Source of the DNA: Lathyrus oleraceus
Lineage: Eukaryota > Streptophyta > Magnoliopsida > Fabales > Fabaceae
Direction: 5' to 3'
Length of the DNA stretch: 64,000 nt
Assembly: GCF_024323335.1 (NCBI RefSeq)
Contig: NC_066582.1
Coordinates: 88,842,944 to 88,906,943 of the forward strand
Part shown: piece by piece, positions 45,679 through 57,868 of the stretch
Numbering within the stretch: the first letter of the stretch is position 1
Layout: each line of letters starts with the position of its first letter
Position numbers and translations under genes: made by a program
The notes under the pieces: model-generated
What the model was told of the DNA's origin: nothing
Database searches by the model: none
Seen by the model: only the letters and a program-made list of their open reading frames with translations

Positions 45679-48600
45679 GAGACCCGCTGGACGGAAAGAA
45701 TAAAATAGTCCAGGCAAAAATGGGCATCCCGACGAACCAAAAAATGAAAATGAAAAAGGTTCGGGCAAAAATTAAGGATAAAAAGGAAAAACTGTACACC
45801 CGGCAGGTCGAAAACCCTACAAGGGCGGCCTGAGCAAAAAAGGGTATCCCGGTGGACTGAAAACCCGAAAGGGCGGTCCAGGCAAAAGAGAGAGTGAAAC
45901 GAACAACTGCGTCTAGCATGGTCGTTTGTACTTTGGTTAAGACACATGGATAATCTGAAAGCGGAGATCGGTCAGAATCGTCTTGTTTCAGAAGGCAGAA
46001 AGCACGGAGAGTCTTGAGGACATATGGGTTGTAACCGGGTTGGAACTTGATGAGATCGCGGGTTCACATTGCCATTAGGATAGATTTTCCTTTTGTGTGC
46101 AATTACCTCTTTTCAGGGATTGCTTCCTGTGTACTGCTCGGTTACGAGCCACCTTTTTCGATCAATAAAATGCATATTCAGTCAAATAATTTTGTTTTTG
46201 TTTTCATTACCGTTTTGATTGCAAAAACATCAGTTTATTTTGATAAAGAACCTTTGCATTTTGAGACATAGGGGTCCCTTCCAATGCATGTTTATAGGAT
46301 TGAAAACTTGAAATCTTATTCGGAAGGTTGAGTGACCTGGATTTTGGCATGCCTGGGGCACGTTTTATCTAACGATCTCTTTTGCAGGTGCTGTTGGTTA
46401 TTTTCACTCACTTGCAGGTTGTGGGGCGAAGCATTTCTTTTTGACAAAAGATTCCTTTGAGGTCCAATCAGGGACAAGGAGTTGAGGAATGGTGTAAAGA
46501 CGGCGAAAGAATTGTGACGATCCTAGGGGGTTAATCAAGAAGACTCTTCAAAGTCCGAGGACTGGAGAGTTGGCACGAATCTAAGGAGGTCGATTTTCTT
46601 GAAGTAGGGAGAAGTCGAGAATACAAGGTGATGAATCAGAAAAGACCAGATGAGTTTGGGAGCTCTCAAAAGTGGAAAATTGACACTGTGGTTAGATGGT
46701 GAATACCAGTGTTCGACGAATCGGCGGGTGTTCCGTGTCGAATATTCCGTATCTCCCCAGCAGGTTCGAGGTCGGTATTTCCTCAGTAGCCAGGCCTGAA
46801 GGTTGTTGTTCCCCAGGCAGGGATGTACATTGGTAGTTTTTCCCCGGTGAAGTCCCCAGCAGATCGAGTTCAGTGGAGCTCATCCCCAGTGAGGGGTTAC
46901 TCTTTCCTCAGCATCAGTATTATCCCAAGCAGGGTTGGACATGGGAGCGATATCGAGTTCCTCAACAGAGTTGCTCGTGCCGTCCCCTGAGGGGGATACT
47001 TTTTATGCATTCATCATTTAGAGAAGCATAGCATGTTGCATAACTAATTGCGTAGCATTTCCATGATTATGGAGCATTACGCTGTAAGAATCATGCATTG
47101 GCATTGCAAGAATAAGCCGTGGTTACCGTTTGAGATTTGGTTTAGCTAGTTGGTGAAGATGTTACTCTCAGGAGTTTGGCATCGTGATTTTGAATCAACA
47201 GTATTCCCCTGTAGTGCGATATTGGGGGGAAGAGATTCCGTCGTTCGGAGATGGAAATGAAGATTGGAGAACGTTACGCGATCAGCGCGAAGATTGGGGT
47301 CCACCAGGAGAAAGGGAAGTGTTGGGCATTTTCTGGAGAACGGGGTTCAACTGGAGATGGAGATTGGAGTTGAAGATTGTATCGGGGATGAGGTCCTCAG
47401 GATTGTCTTCTGATCATGTGTCACCTTAGACTTTGGCGAGGCCAACAGAAGTCGTTATGGGTGTCTTCAAGGGAAGAAACGCACATGTTACCTTCCTTTT
47501 GTGAAGGTGTACCCTCTGATATGTCGCCATCAGAGTGGTGGTTGGTGTTATTTCCGACGTTGCAAACGGAATTAGCACAGGAGAATGGAGAACGGGGTTC
47601 AAATGGAGAAAAGGAGACACAGGGTGCCTTCTGGAGAATGGGGTTCACAACGACGATCGAGAGTTATCGTCAGGCGACTGGGGTTCAAATGGAGAACGGG
47701 GTTCATTGTTTGGCAGCAAGAGTGACACGAAGTTGTCGGGGTTCAAATGCGGTGATCAGGGATCATCCGCACGAGAGAAAATTATTTGTGCAGGGGTCCA
47801 AGAAAAAGAAAAAAAATCAAAGAAGTTTTGGGGTTCAAGAAAAGCAAAAAAATAATAATAATAATTCCCAGCGGAGCGCAAATTGTTCGTTTGGTCTTGG
47901 TATTCAATCAATCTTCACCCTGATCATCTGAAAGCCGAGGTTGTTCATATCGACAGGTTCACGGTGGATTGAATAGGGGCAGCCTGTTCGTGGCTTATCT
48001 TTATTATTCCCAGCAGGGGTCGTCGGCCCGCGCGCCGCCTCGATTATCATTTTCCCTATTTCTGTCGATGCTGACAGGCATGCAGTTTCCCGGTATTCAG
48101 ACTGAAGTGGCATTCAGGCTAGTTTTTCCGGTATTCAGACCGAAGTGGCATTCAGGCCAGTTTTCTGGTATCCAGACCGAAGTGGCATTCAGGCCAGTTT
48201 TTCCGGTATTCAGGCCGAAGTGGCATTCAGGCCAGTTTTCCAGTATCCAGACCGAAGTGGCATTCAGGCCAATTTTCCGATGTTCAGATCGAAGAAGTTT
48301 CCGACATTCAGGTCGAAGCAACTTGTGGCATTCAGGCCAGGTTTCCGGTATTCAGACCGAAGTGGCATTCAAGCCAATTTTACGATGTTCAGATCGAAGA
48401 AGATTCCGACGTTCAGGTCGATGCAACTTGTGGCATTCAGGCCAATTCTTCAGGTATTCAGACCGAGGTGGCATTCAGGCCAGTCTCTCGGTGTTCAGAC
48501 CGATATTAATAATCTCATATCGTCCGATGCTCGGATCGAAGTCATTTCCAGTATTCAGACTGATGAGCGGCATTCAGGCCATGGGTATTCCTGTGTTACC

Positions 48601-48818
48601 ATTTATTTTGGTATCCAGGTTAACGTTCTTTTCGGTATTCAGACCGACTCTCATCGTACCAGACGGATTCTTCTTTCAAGACCACCTCTTTGCCGATTCT
48701 GACAGGCATTGTTACTTCACTTCACTCCAGTGCAAATTTTCAGGTTTTTATTGTATTCAATCCCTTGACACCTCGAAAGTGCGAAAGCTGCTGCTATCTT
48801 CTTTTCGGGTCTCTAGTG
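45679..48818 (+). other. 3' UTR of D
   Basis: Non-coding. 45679-45920: short purine-rich blocks (CCAGGCAAAA, CCCGGTGGACTGAAAA). 46750-46976: words complementary to the PBS, including TCCCCAGCAGATCG (46853-46866) and TCCTCAACAGAGTTGCTC (46959-46976). 47640-47840: GGGGTTCA words, as in the LTR. 48060-48500: tandem array. An AATAATAATAATAA run lies near 47850. Confidence 0.75.
48060..48500 (+). repeat. ~37-bp tandem repeat in 3' UTR of D
   Basis: GTGGCATTCAGGC recurs at 48108, 48146, 48182, 48220 and 48257 (spacings 38, 36, 38, 37), then more loosely. Interleaved words are CGGTATTCAGACCGAA and CCAGTTTTCC. Same family as the array in C. Confidence 0.92.
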
Positions 48819-48835
48819 GATTGAATAGGGGCAAC
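48819..48835 (+). other. Polypurine tract of D
   Basis: GATTGAATAGGGGCAAC directly before TGTAACACC. Confidence 0.85.
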
Positions 48836-51800
48836 TGTAACACCTCAAAATTTGCCCTCCTCTTCTTGAGACTAGTTTGGGTCATTGCATTTCATGTTTT
48901 AGGACATTAGGCATTGCATTTTGCATCTCATATGAAAATGGGAGGGTCATCCTCCAACGTCTTTTCAAAAGATGGGGAAGTTAGGTGATTCAAGCCTGAG
49001 GGTCTCTATGAATTGATCATCAACCATCTGAGGATATGGGCTTCAGTGAGGGTTTCTTGATTCTTCAAAGGTCTTGAGCATCATCTTATCTACAAGGATA
49101 TATCATCGTCATCATGGTTCTATCATCATCAAGGCATTTCAAGGTCATCTCAGGACCAAAAGGTCAACTGTGCAGTCAACTGAGGGCTATGAGGTGGGGA
49201 AATGAGTTGAGACACCTCAATCATGTTCAAATGGGATCTATTCATCATTTTAAACATTCATCTTGAAGATTCAAAGGTCTTGGCGAAAGTTACTAAAAAT
49301 GGAAAGTGACCTGTAATTCAAAGTTTCCAAATTTGGCAAGTTTTTGGTTCACCTTCAACTTGACTTTTAAATATCAAAGAAGGCTCAAATGGATTTTTTG
49401 TGAACATGAAAGTTGAAGATCTTTATCTCCCCTTTCCAAAAAGTCCAAATTCATGTCCATATGATGAGTGGTTGAGGAGTTATGGTCATTTGATCACAAA
49501 GTGTGCATGGAAATTCAAAATGGCATAACTTTTGATATAGTGCTCCAAATTGGTTCATTCTTTTTGCAAAATGCTTCTCATTTTCAAGGAATCTCAAATT
49601 GACATCATTTGACTCAATTGTCCAAGCTAAGCTTCAAGGAATTATGGTCAAAGATCACATTATTTCACATTAGTTCAAAGGATGGTATCATGCTAAAAAT
49701 CAAAATTCACAAAGAATCAAGGCAAGGCTTCAATTCAGCATGCTCCATAGACCATATTTGAGTGAAAATAAGCCATTGCCATGCATGGGAGAGGCTTGTA
49801 TGTTCATTATTTCACACATGTGGAAAATGAAGAAAATCTCCACCATTCATTTTTGGCTTAAGATGCAAGCAAATTAATACTCAAATCATAACCCTTGGAT
49901 ATCCATAAGTGAATTGGAAGCTTAACATGAGGATGTGCACGTATTATGGGCATGTGAGCTCAATTTTCATTTTTGCAATTTGCTTCATATCTCACTAATC
50001 ATGATTAACCAATGGAAAATAGGATTAGCATTGTCATTAGCAAGGGATATAAAAATAGAAACCCTAATTGTAACTGCCATAACAGAACATTTTAGATCAA
50101 AATTCAAGAAACTCTCTCAATTTTCTCTCACTTCGAATTCTCATTTTCTTCACACAAAGCTCAAAGATCTTTACATATTCTTGATCATCATCCTTCACTG
50201 ATCAAGAATCATTGATTATTTGGAGCAATTCAGCCAGAAATCATGCAGTTCAAGAGCATTATCAAGTGGATCGGATTTGGAAATTGAAGTGGATTCAAGA
50301 GGATTCAACCGTTCATTTTTGCTTAAAGCTTCCAAGGAGGTGCATAGGAGTAGATTTGGAGCTTTTGAGCCTGTGAGAACGCGTGTACATCAACCTCCAT
50401 TTCAAGGTGACTTCAATTTCAATCTCTCCTTTTGCTGATTTTAAGTTATAGATGTGTAGATCTTGATGAGTAGAGCATGTACATATGATTAGAATTGAGT
50501 TTGGCTGAGATTTGAGGATGTTATGTTGACTGAAAGTTTGGATCTCAAAAATGTTTCCCTTCGATCTGAAAAATCTAGGAAGAATTAGGTTGAATTGATG
50601 TGATATTTGGAATCTACGTTCAAAACTGAGTCGAATGGTACCGGCCTTGTGAAATTCTGGAAAATTTTTGAGTGGCGCCACCGTGAGGCTTGCCGGAGAA
50701 GACGACCGGAGCTATAGCTCTGGCGTCTGTATGTTGCTAGGGTTTTGCTTGCGTGAATGCCATGTGTGCTGTTGCGTGTGAGATTGATTGGATGTGATTC
50801 CTTTGACTGGAGCCACGCGTGCGTTGAAGCGCTGAGTGGCATGCTGACTGGTTTAAATGAAACGGTGCGTTTCACTATTTGAACCTGGAGCGTTGGATAG
50901 ATAAGCGCGCCAAATCCATTGGTTGTGGATTTTTCTGGTTTATTTCAAATAAATTCATTTCCCTCCATTTTTATATTATATTTCAGTTACTTTGCTTGTT
51001 TTGATTAATTCATAAAAAATGCAAAAATGATCCAAATGAGTTCCAATTTTTTTTTCATGGCTTTGTATGGATGTCTACTTTTTTTGATACTGGTTTCAAG
51101 AATTGTTGATGTCTGGATTTTTATTTGTGAATTTTGGAATTGATGTTGTGCCAATTTGACCTATTGCATTCAATGCATTGTGAAATTCTCATTTTGAGCT
51201 TTCTGATCCAAGTTTTTGCATACATGACATTCATATATGATGTGAATTTTTGGTCACTGGTTTGGAATGTTTCTCACATGTTATCATCACTTTTGACACA
51301 TATAGAAAAATGTGACAATTTGTGTCACATTTTCGACATTGAATTGGTGCATTTTTGTTCATATATCATTTGCATCATTCTGGATTTGATTTTTTGCATG
51401 TTAAACTTTCATGGCATGAGAAACTTATATAAAAAATCTCAAAGTCATTGCATGCATTTCTGATTCGATATGAATTTTCTAAGTTGGAAGTTCATTTTGT
51501 GCATATTTTTGGTCATTGCATGACATAGGCAATTTGAGGCATTTGATTATTGAATGGAGTGTTGGAAGGTGTAATGTGTAAAAGATTGGGTTCTGGTTTG
51601 GTTATTTGATTAGGTTTTGAATCTTGTCTTTGTACTAGGGTTTTGTACATGAACTAACTTGGTATTTTGTTTCAGGTTTGGACACTTATCATAGATGGTG
51701 GGATTTGTTCTCACTTTGTGAGATACAAAATGAATTGAGTTCTGACTTATGTTTGTTTTGTAGGGTTTTAAGTGATGTGATGAGCTCATGAGCTCATTTG

Positions 51801-54659
51801 AGTGCCAAGGCACTTATGCATTGATTGTGTAACTGTTAGAGGGTTTCATTGCTTGTTTTATGGGTTTATGACTGAAGTACTAAGTATTTAGTCTTTGTAC
51901 AGGTACCTTAGTTGCTTGCTTGCTTTAGCTCTTGCTTGAGCATTGGATTGTGGTTGACACACCACTCAGGTAGTTAGCTTCTTACTTCATGTAGTCTGAA
52001 GTCCTGTCACCTTTTTGGCAGGCATTTTGCTGGCAAGTCCTCCTTCAGAGGCTCTGTTTGTGTTTATTTACAATTGTGCCCAAAGACCTCCAAGGAGAGG
52101 CATGTGATATTTGATAAGACCTCCAAGAGAAGAGGCAATTGACGGATAAAAGGGATTATCAGTCAATCCCCTGTTATTCAGTGTGTCGTTCTTTATGCTC
52201 GCACTACGTGCTGATGCTTCTGAACATGTGCCCCAGATCTTTTGTCCAGAGTCTATCAAGTGGAAAAGGATCCCACTTTCTGGATCCCCACACCTTCTTT
52301 CTCATGAGCTCACCCTAGCCAGGGTTAAGAGCTATGAGGTCTCATCCTCATTACCATTTTGATCTGCTCACCCTGACGTTCAATGTCAGTGGTTAAGAGC
52401 CCAGTTGATTACCCTTACAGTTTGGCTTGTTTGTCGAGGTTGATATGACCCCTCTTGACTAAATCCCACCCATTGTTTGGGCCTCTTGTATGGATATAGT
52501 GTGTGATGCTTGCTCACTTGTGCTGGTGTGTTTATCTGCTTTCCTCTTCTCATCTCCATTTCTGTAGGAGTTGTATGATTGATTTCTGAGGAAGTTGAAT
52601 GCATGTTAAAGACCTCAACTTAGGGATATTGATTGCATGACAACTATTAGGCTCGAGTCTTAGTCTCCCTATTAGTTTGTTGTCTCCCTGGTCTCTGGTT
52701 AGGAGAGTGTTTTACCCCTGGTAAGGGGAACTACGTCGCCCTGATTCTCATACCAGATGAGATACGTGGGCAGGAGGTTGTGAGCAATCTCTCCGGGCAC
52801 CCTTTTGTTTTTTTGTGTGTGTTCATCACCCTTATTCTCGACTTAGGGATATTGATTGCATGACAACTATTAGGCTCGAGTCTTAGTCTCCCTATTAGTT
52901 TGTTGTCTCCCTGGTCTCTGGTTAGGAGAGTTGTTTTACCCCTGGTAAGGGGAACTACATCGCCCTGATTCTCATACCAGATGAGATACGTAGGCAGGAG
53001 GTTGTGAGCAATCTCTCCGGGCACCCTTTTGTTTTTTTTTGTGTGTTCATCACCCTTATTATCGACTCAGGGATATTGATTGCATGACAACTATTAGGCT
53101 CGAGTCTTAGTCTCCCTATTAGTTTGTTGTCTCCCTGGTCTCTGGTTAGGAGAGTGTTTTACCCCTGTTAAGGGGAACTACGTCGCCCTGATTCTCATAC
53201 CAGATGAGTTACGTAGGCAGGAGGTTGTGAGCAATCTCTCCGGGCACCCTTTTTCTTTTTTTGCTGTGTTGCTTTTGTGTGTTTGTTCACCCTTTTTGTT
53301 GAGTCTCTGTTTGTTCACCCTTTCTTCTGTTTGTTCAGCGTGGACATGTGTGGTATGTTCATACCTGGGGCATTTCTTCTGTTATTTGGGGTTCACCTAT
53401 ATTGATTCGGGGTTCATTTGGGAAGATGGTTATTCACTTGGGGTTCATCTTTGGGGTTCATTTATGATGTTTGTCACTCATTCGGGGTTCACCTATATTC
53501 ACTTTGGGGTTCATGTTGGGGTTCATCTTTGGGGTTCATTTGTGACGATTGTTGTTCACATTGGGGTTCATATTCGGGGTTCATTCGTGACGGTTTTCAT
53601 AGTGGGGTTCATATCGGGGTTCATTCATGATGATTGTCATCATTTGGGGTTCATATCGCGGTTCATTTATGGTGATTGTTATTCACTTGGGGTTCATCTT
53701 CGGGGTTCATTTATGACGGTTGTCATTCATATTGGGGTTCTTCTCGGGGTTCATTTGTGACGATTGGGGTTCATCTTTGGGGTTCATTTGTGACGATTGG
53801 GGTTCATCTTTGGGGTTCATTTAAGACGATTGGGGTTCATCTCGGGGTTCATTTGTGATGATTGTTATTGCTTTGGGTTCATATTGGGGTTCATCTTTGG
53901 GGTTCATTTGTGGTGACTGGTTATACGTATCGGGGTTTATTCTGGATAGTTGGTTATTTTGTTGGGGTTCGTTCTGATAACCTTTTTCTTTGGTGTTTGC
54001 TGGTTAACTTTTACTATTGTTGGGAGTCGGATGTAAGTCCATGCATTGGCATTCTGTTTCCTTTTGTTTGGTTATTGTTGGGAGTCGGATATAAGTCCAT
54101 GTATTGGCATTCTGTTTCCTTTTGTTTTGTCGTTGTTGGGAGTCAGATGTAAGTCCATGTATTGGCATTCTGTTTCCTTTTGTTTTGTCGTTGTTGGGAG
54201 TCAGATGTAAGTCCATGTATTGGCATTCTGTTTCCTTTTGTTTTGTCGTTGTTGGGAGTCAGATGTAAGTCCATGTATTGGCATTCTGTTTCCTGTTTGT
54301 TATTGTTATGAGTCGGGTGTAAGTCCATGTATTGGCATTCTGTTTCCTTTTGGGTGTTTCTTTTGACGTCTCAGCGTCCCTTTTTGGTGTCTTATTTCGG
54401 CGTGCGTTAGCCGAGCTACGAGTGCTCTGATTCTTCTCTGGATAGAGAAGATACGTAGGCATAGGATGCGATGTCCTAGCGAGCATGTCTCCCTTCCCCG
54501 AACTACGTTGACTCTGATGTTTGTTTCTGACAAACTACGTAGGCCCAGGATGCAACATCCTGCCGAGTCCATTTCCTCCGTCTTATTTCTTTTCCCCACC
54601 TATTTATAATTCCAGTTTGTGCAGTTTTCTTTGAGCAGTTTATTAGCAACCCTTTTCTT
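48836..54659 (+). repeat. 3' LTR of D, right end missing
   Basis: Colinear with 32489-38120 and then abruptly replaced at 54659/54660 by a protease fragment on the other strand; the last ~230 bp of U5 are absent. TATA-like TATAAAAA at 50048-50055. The ~58-bp array has six copies here (54022-54325) against four in the partner; three middle copies share a CAGATG variant, so the growth is recent. The GGGGTTCAT array is also longer. Five TACGTAGGC hairpins are retained (about 52730-52800, 52950-53020, 53170-53245, 54405-54480, 54495-54570). Confidence 0.92.
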
Positions 54660-55129
54660 CCTCCACTCTTGAACAACCCTTTGTCGTTGAATACCCTAGA
54701 AGAATAACCAATGCCAAACTGGGACTTATTATCTTCAAGCTCAATCATTTTTCCTAGACCAGCAACTGCACCACATTCAATGGCTAGTTTCGCATATCGA
54801 TAGGAAGCAAATGAAGGAGTTTTCTTCTCAACAGGCTCGGCTATAGATAAAGCTTGGAAAGGCGTTCCAACTTCATCCTCAACATCAATGTATGAGAAGG
54901 AAGACAAGTGGCTAACCAGGAGAGCCTTTTCTCCCCCTACCACAACCAGTTTCTTGTTCTTAACGAATTTCAGCTTCTGCTGTAGGGTGGATGTCACGGC
55001 GCCAGCCTCGTGAATCCATGGTCTACCAAGGAGACAACTATAAGATGGGTGGATATCCATAACCTGAAAGGTAACATGGAAATCACTTGGTCCAATCTTG
55101 ATTGGGAGATCAACTTCCCCAATCACAGT
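54660..55129 (-). pseudogene. Protease C-terminal fragment of element E
   Basis: The minus-strand frame reads TVIGEVDLPIKIGPSDF, FQVMDIHPSYSCLLGRPWIH, EAGAVTSTLQQKLKFV, VSHLSSFSYIDVEDEVGTPFQAL and ends at SGG where LTR D begins. It is the part of protease after the active site; the DTG motif is not present. At its N-terminal side it is fused directly to the end of LTR E with no PBS, leader or gag. It belongs to a family distinct from A and D (VMDIHPSYSC versus VMDI, stop, PAYSC). Confidence 0.87.
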
Positions 55130-56891
55130 TGTCGCAACCTGAAAAATACAGTGCGCGAAAAAACAACCGGCGAAAGAAAATGACAGAAGAGTCGCCACCG
55201 TGCGTTATTCATCCCAAAGGAGGGAAAGGAAACGCTCGAAGTAAACCTGAAAAAGGAAAGGACAAGACGGGGTTTCGAAACCAAATCTTGGGTTCGGGAG
55301 TCGGTTATGCGAAGGGAAGGTATTAGCACCCCTACACATCCGTAGTACTCTACGGGATTCACTTTTGTAGTTCTTGTCTAAAGGGTGTGAGTTTATCGTG
55401 TGCTGTTTACCAAAAAAAAAGGGTTAAATGAAAATGACTCGCGCGGATGTCGCATCCACTGCATACGTATCTCATATGAATATGAGAATCAAAGTCTTCG
55501 TAGCTCGGCTGACCTATGGGTTGGGGGGATGTGTGCTCACTAAGACATCACGTCTTATGCCTACGTATCTCATCTAGCCTGAGAATCAGAGCAAGCCGTA
55601 GTTCGGCTAACTATGGGGTTATGGATTGGGTTTTGGACGAACGACGTCACTACGCAATCTACCGGATGCTCGACCTTTGGAGACTTACTCGCCTGTAGTA
55701 GAAGGAGTTAACGTGTTGCTTTGGGTTTTAGGGTTTGGGATGCTCAAGGGCAAAAAGGCAGTCCTTGACGAAGGAACCGCGCTACCTGCAGGGATACGAA
55801 CACATACAAAACAAACATGTATAAAGTAAATGTGCCAACAAGGGGCTCAGAAGTAAATAAACAAAAGAAAACAAATGCCTCCTATCGAGGTCTTCCAGCT
55901 AAGAAAGCGATAAAATGCGGAAAAGAGGTAAAAGTACCACACGGATAAAGATCCGAAGTAACAACAATTAAAGGAGTAAGAAACCCAGGGATCTCCCAAG
56001 CTAATGTCATCAAAGAAAGGTGAGTCAGTACAGGTAATCAGAATGAACCTCCAGGGGATATCCCACAAATAAAGTGGGAAAACCACGCAAACCATCTCTG
56101 CAAGAGTCTGTGAGCCCTCACAAAAACTCAACAAAAGGGTTAGTGAAACACGATAAGCATTTTTTTCATGGATAACAGTATGGTTTCAGAAACCTCAAAC
56201 CCTGTGGCATACATTTCAGAAATCATGTGATTAAACATTCAAGGCATATGTTTCACCCATTCATGCATAATTAAACCCGTGGGCAAAAACATAATGAAAT
56301 TCATCCATCATACCTTATACATTCAGATGATCCAAATTAAGAGCATACAATCATGGGAATGAGGCAAACCTGATGGGAGAGACCGGTTGAAATCAAATGG
56401 CACGGCTGGGTTTGCAAGGCAATGTTAGGGTTTGCGTGAGATGAAAGTGTGTGAGTCAGATTGAATTTTTCAGAGCTGCCTGGGGGTTGCTCTGAGTTCT
56501 CTGTCAGGTTTCTCTCCAGGTTTTGTCAAGGGTTTTGTTTCAAGGAAACCTCAGAGTATTTTGCTTCTCTTCCTTTTTCCCCAGGGTTCTTCTCTCACTA
56601 TCTTTTTCCCAGACAGGGTAATAGGAATAGAATGAAATTTTGTTTCACTGAAACTCTGAATTTATATTGGTAGCTTAGTGGGCTTTTGAGAGAGGTCCAA
56701 GTTTGAGATTTTTTCTTTTATTTATTTATTTATTTAATTTTTTATTTTTTATTTTTTATTTTATTTTTTTATTTTTTTTATTTTTTTTTAAAAAAAAGTT
56801 TCTTGGATCTAATTCTGATTGACATGATGAAATGCAATATGAAATGCTAAATGAATGCATGAATGAGGAGGGCAAATTTTGGGGTGTTACA
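55130..56891 (-). repeat. 5' LTR of element E (1.76 kb)
   Basis: Minus-strand start TGTAACACCCC at 56891 and end GGTTGCGACA at 55130. Carries two TACGTAGGC hairpins (55445-55508, 55541-55603), the GGGTGCTAATACCTTCCC block near 55315-55332 and a PBS-like echo TGGCGACTCTTCTG (55183-55196). It is much shorter than the other LTRs. Flank at 56892 is CACAG; no matching duplication found. Confidence 0.78.
56706..56798 (-). repeat. T-rich low-complexity tract
   Basis: ATTT and TTTTTA runs followed by a short A run, inside LTR E near its start. An in-place slippage expansion is likely. Confidence 0.9.
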
Positions 56892-57868
56892 CACAGAATA
56901 ATTTTGGTTTCATGAATTAATTGGTCCATGTTTCTACGCCTCACATATATTTATTTACTCTTAGTCTTTCAATCTCATGTATTTTCTTGATTTAATTTAA
57001 TTAATTGAAGCATTAGTTATTGGATTGATTAATTATGCAAAGGGAAGGTGTTAGGCACCCAATGCATCCTAGGTACTCCTAGGGAACCCTTTTCACAACT
57101 TGTTGTAAAAGGTATTGTTTATGAAACATTTATTGTGCAAACATGAGGGAAGAGGTGAGAAAAGAATGTACAAGTTTATTATTTTTGTGTTTGGATGGAT
57201 GAACCCATTGCCTACGTACCTTTACAGGATCAAAACCTCGTAGTTCGGCTAAAAGATTTCCAAAAAGAGGGTGGATTGATTTTAAACAAGAGCCTTAAGG
57301 TCTTTCATTATCAAAGGGAGAACACTCAACCTGAACCAACAATTCACCATGCGAGGATGGCTTCAACATACTAATGAGGGGTTAACCCTATAATAAGTAT
57401 GGAAGTCTTACAATCAACTCACTAAGGATGTGGTGAGATTTACATCAACCACTAGGATAATTCAGATCTACGGCTAATGCATGAAAACTTATCAAGAAGT
57501 GGGCAAGCAGCCACAAAAGCAATTGAGTGGGTTGAATTAACTAGTTAGAATTATTCACAAAGTGAGGTCAAAGTATGAATTAGAGTTCATTTACAATGAG
57601 TATTATGAAAAAGATGTTTGAAAATCAAAGGCATAAGGCCTAGGTTTCTAGTTTTGAAAACAGGTGAAAATGTTTGCCCAAAAGTTTTCTGGTTTGGGTA
57701 AAAAATGCAAGTGGAGGTTGTAAGGAAACAAAAGGCGGGGATGAGGAGCAAAACTTCATTAGGAGTTCCTCTCTTGAGATCATATGTAGATGATCCAAGT
57801 AAGTACCATCCTTTGGGAATAAGCAACAAAGCAATAAGCAAATAAGCAGATTCAAAGAGAACAAAGCT

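Noticed and set aside
47969..48910. A 313-codon plus-strand frame
   Set aside because: Covers the tandem array and polypurine tract of D and runs into its LTR; repeat by-product.
56706..56798. Poly(A)/poly(T) tail of a LINE or SINE
   Set aside because: Lies inside LTR E with no target duplication or retroposon body next to it.
25478..56891. LTR C and LTR E as the two ends of one element
   Set aside because: Their start and end sequences and U5 bodies differ too much (TGTAATACCCC...CCGCTACA versus TGTAACACCCC...TTGCGACA), and the flanks CATTC and CACAG do not match.
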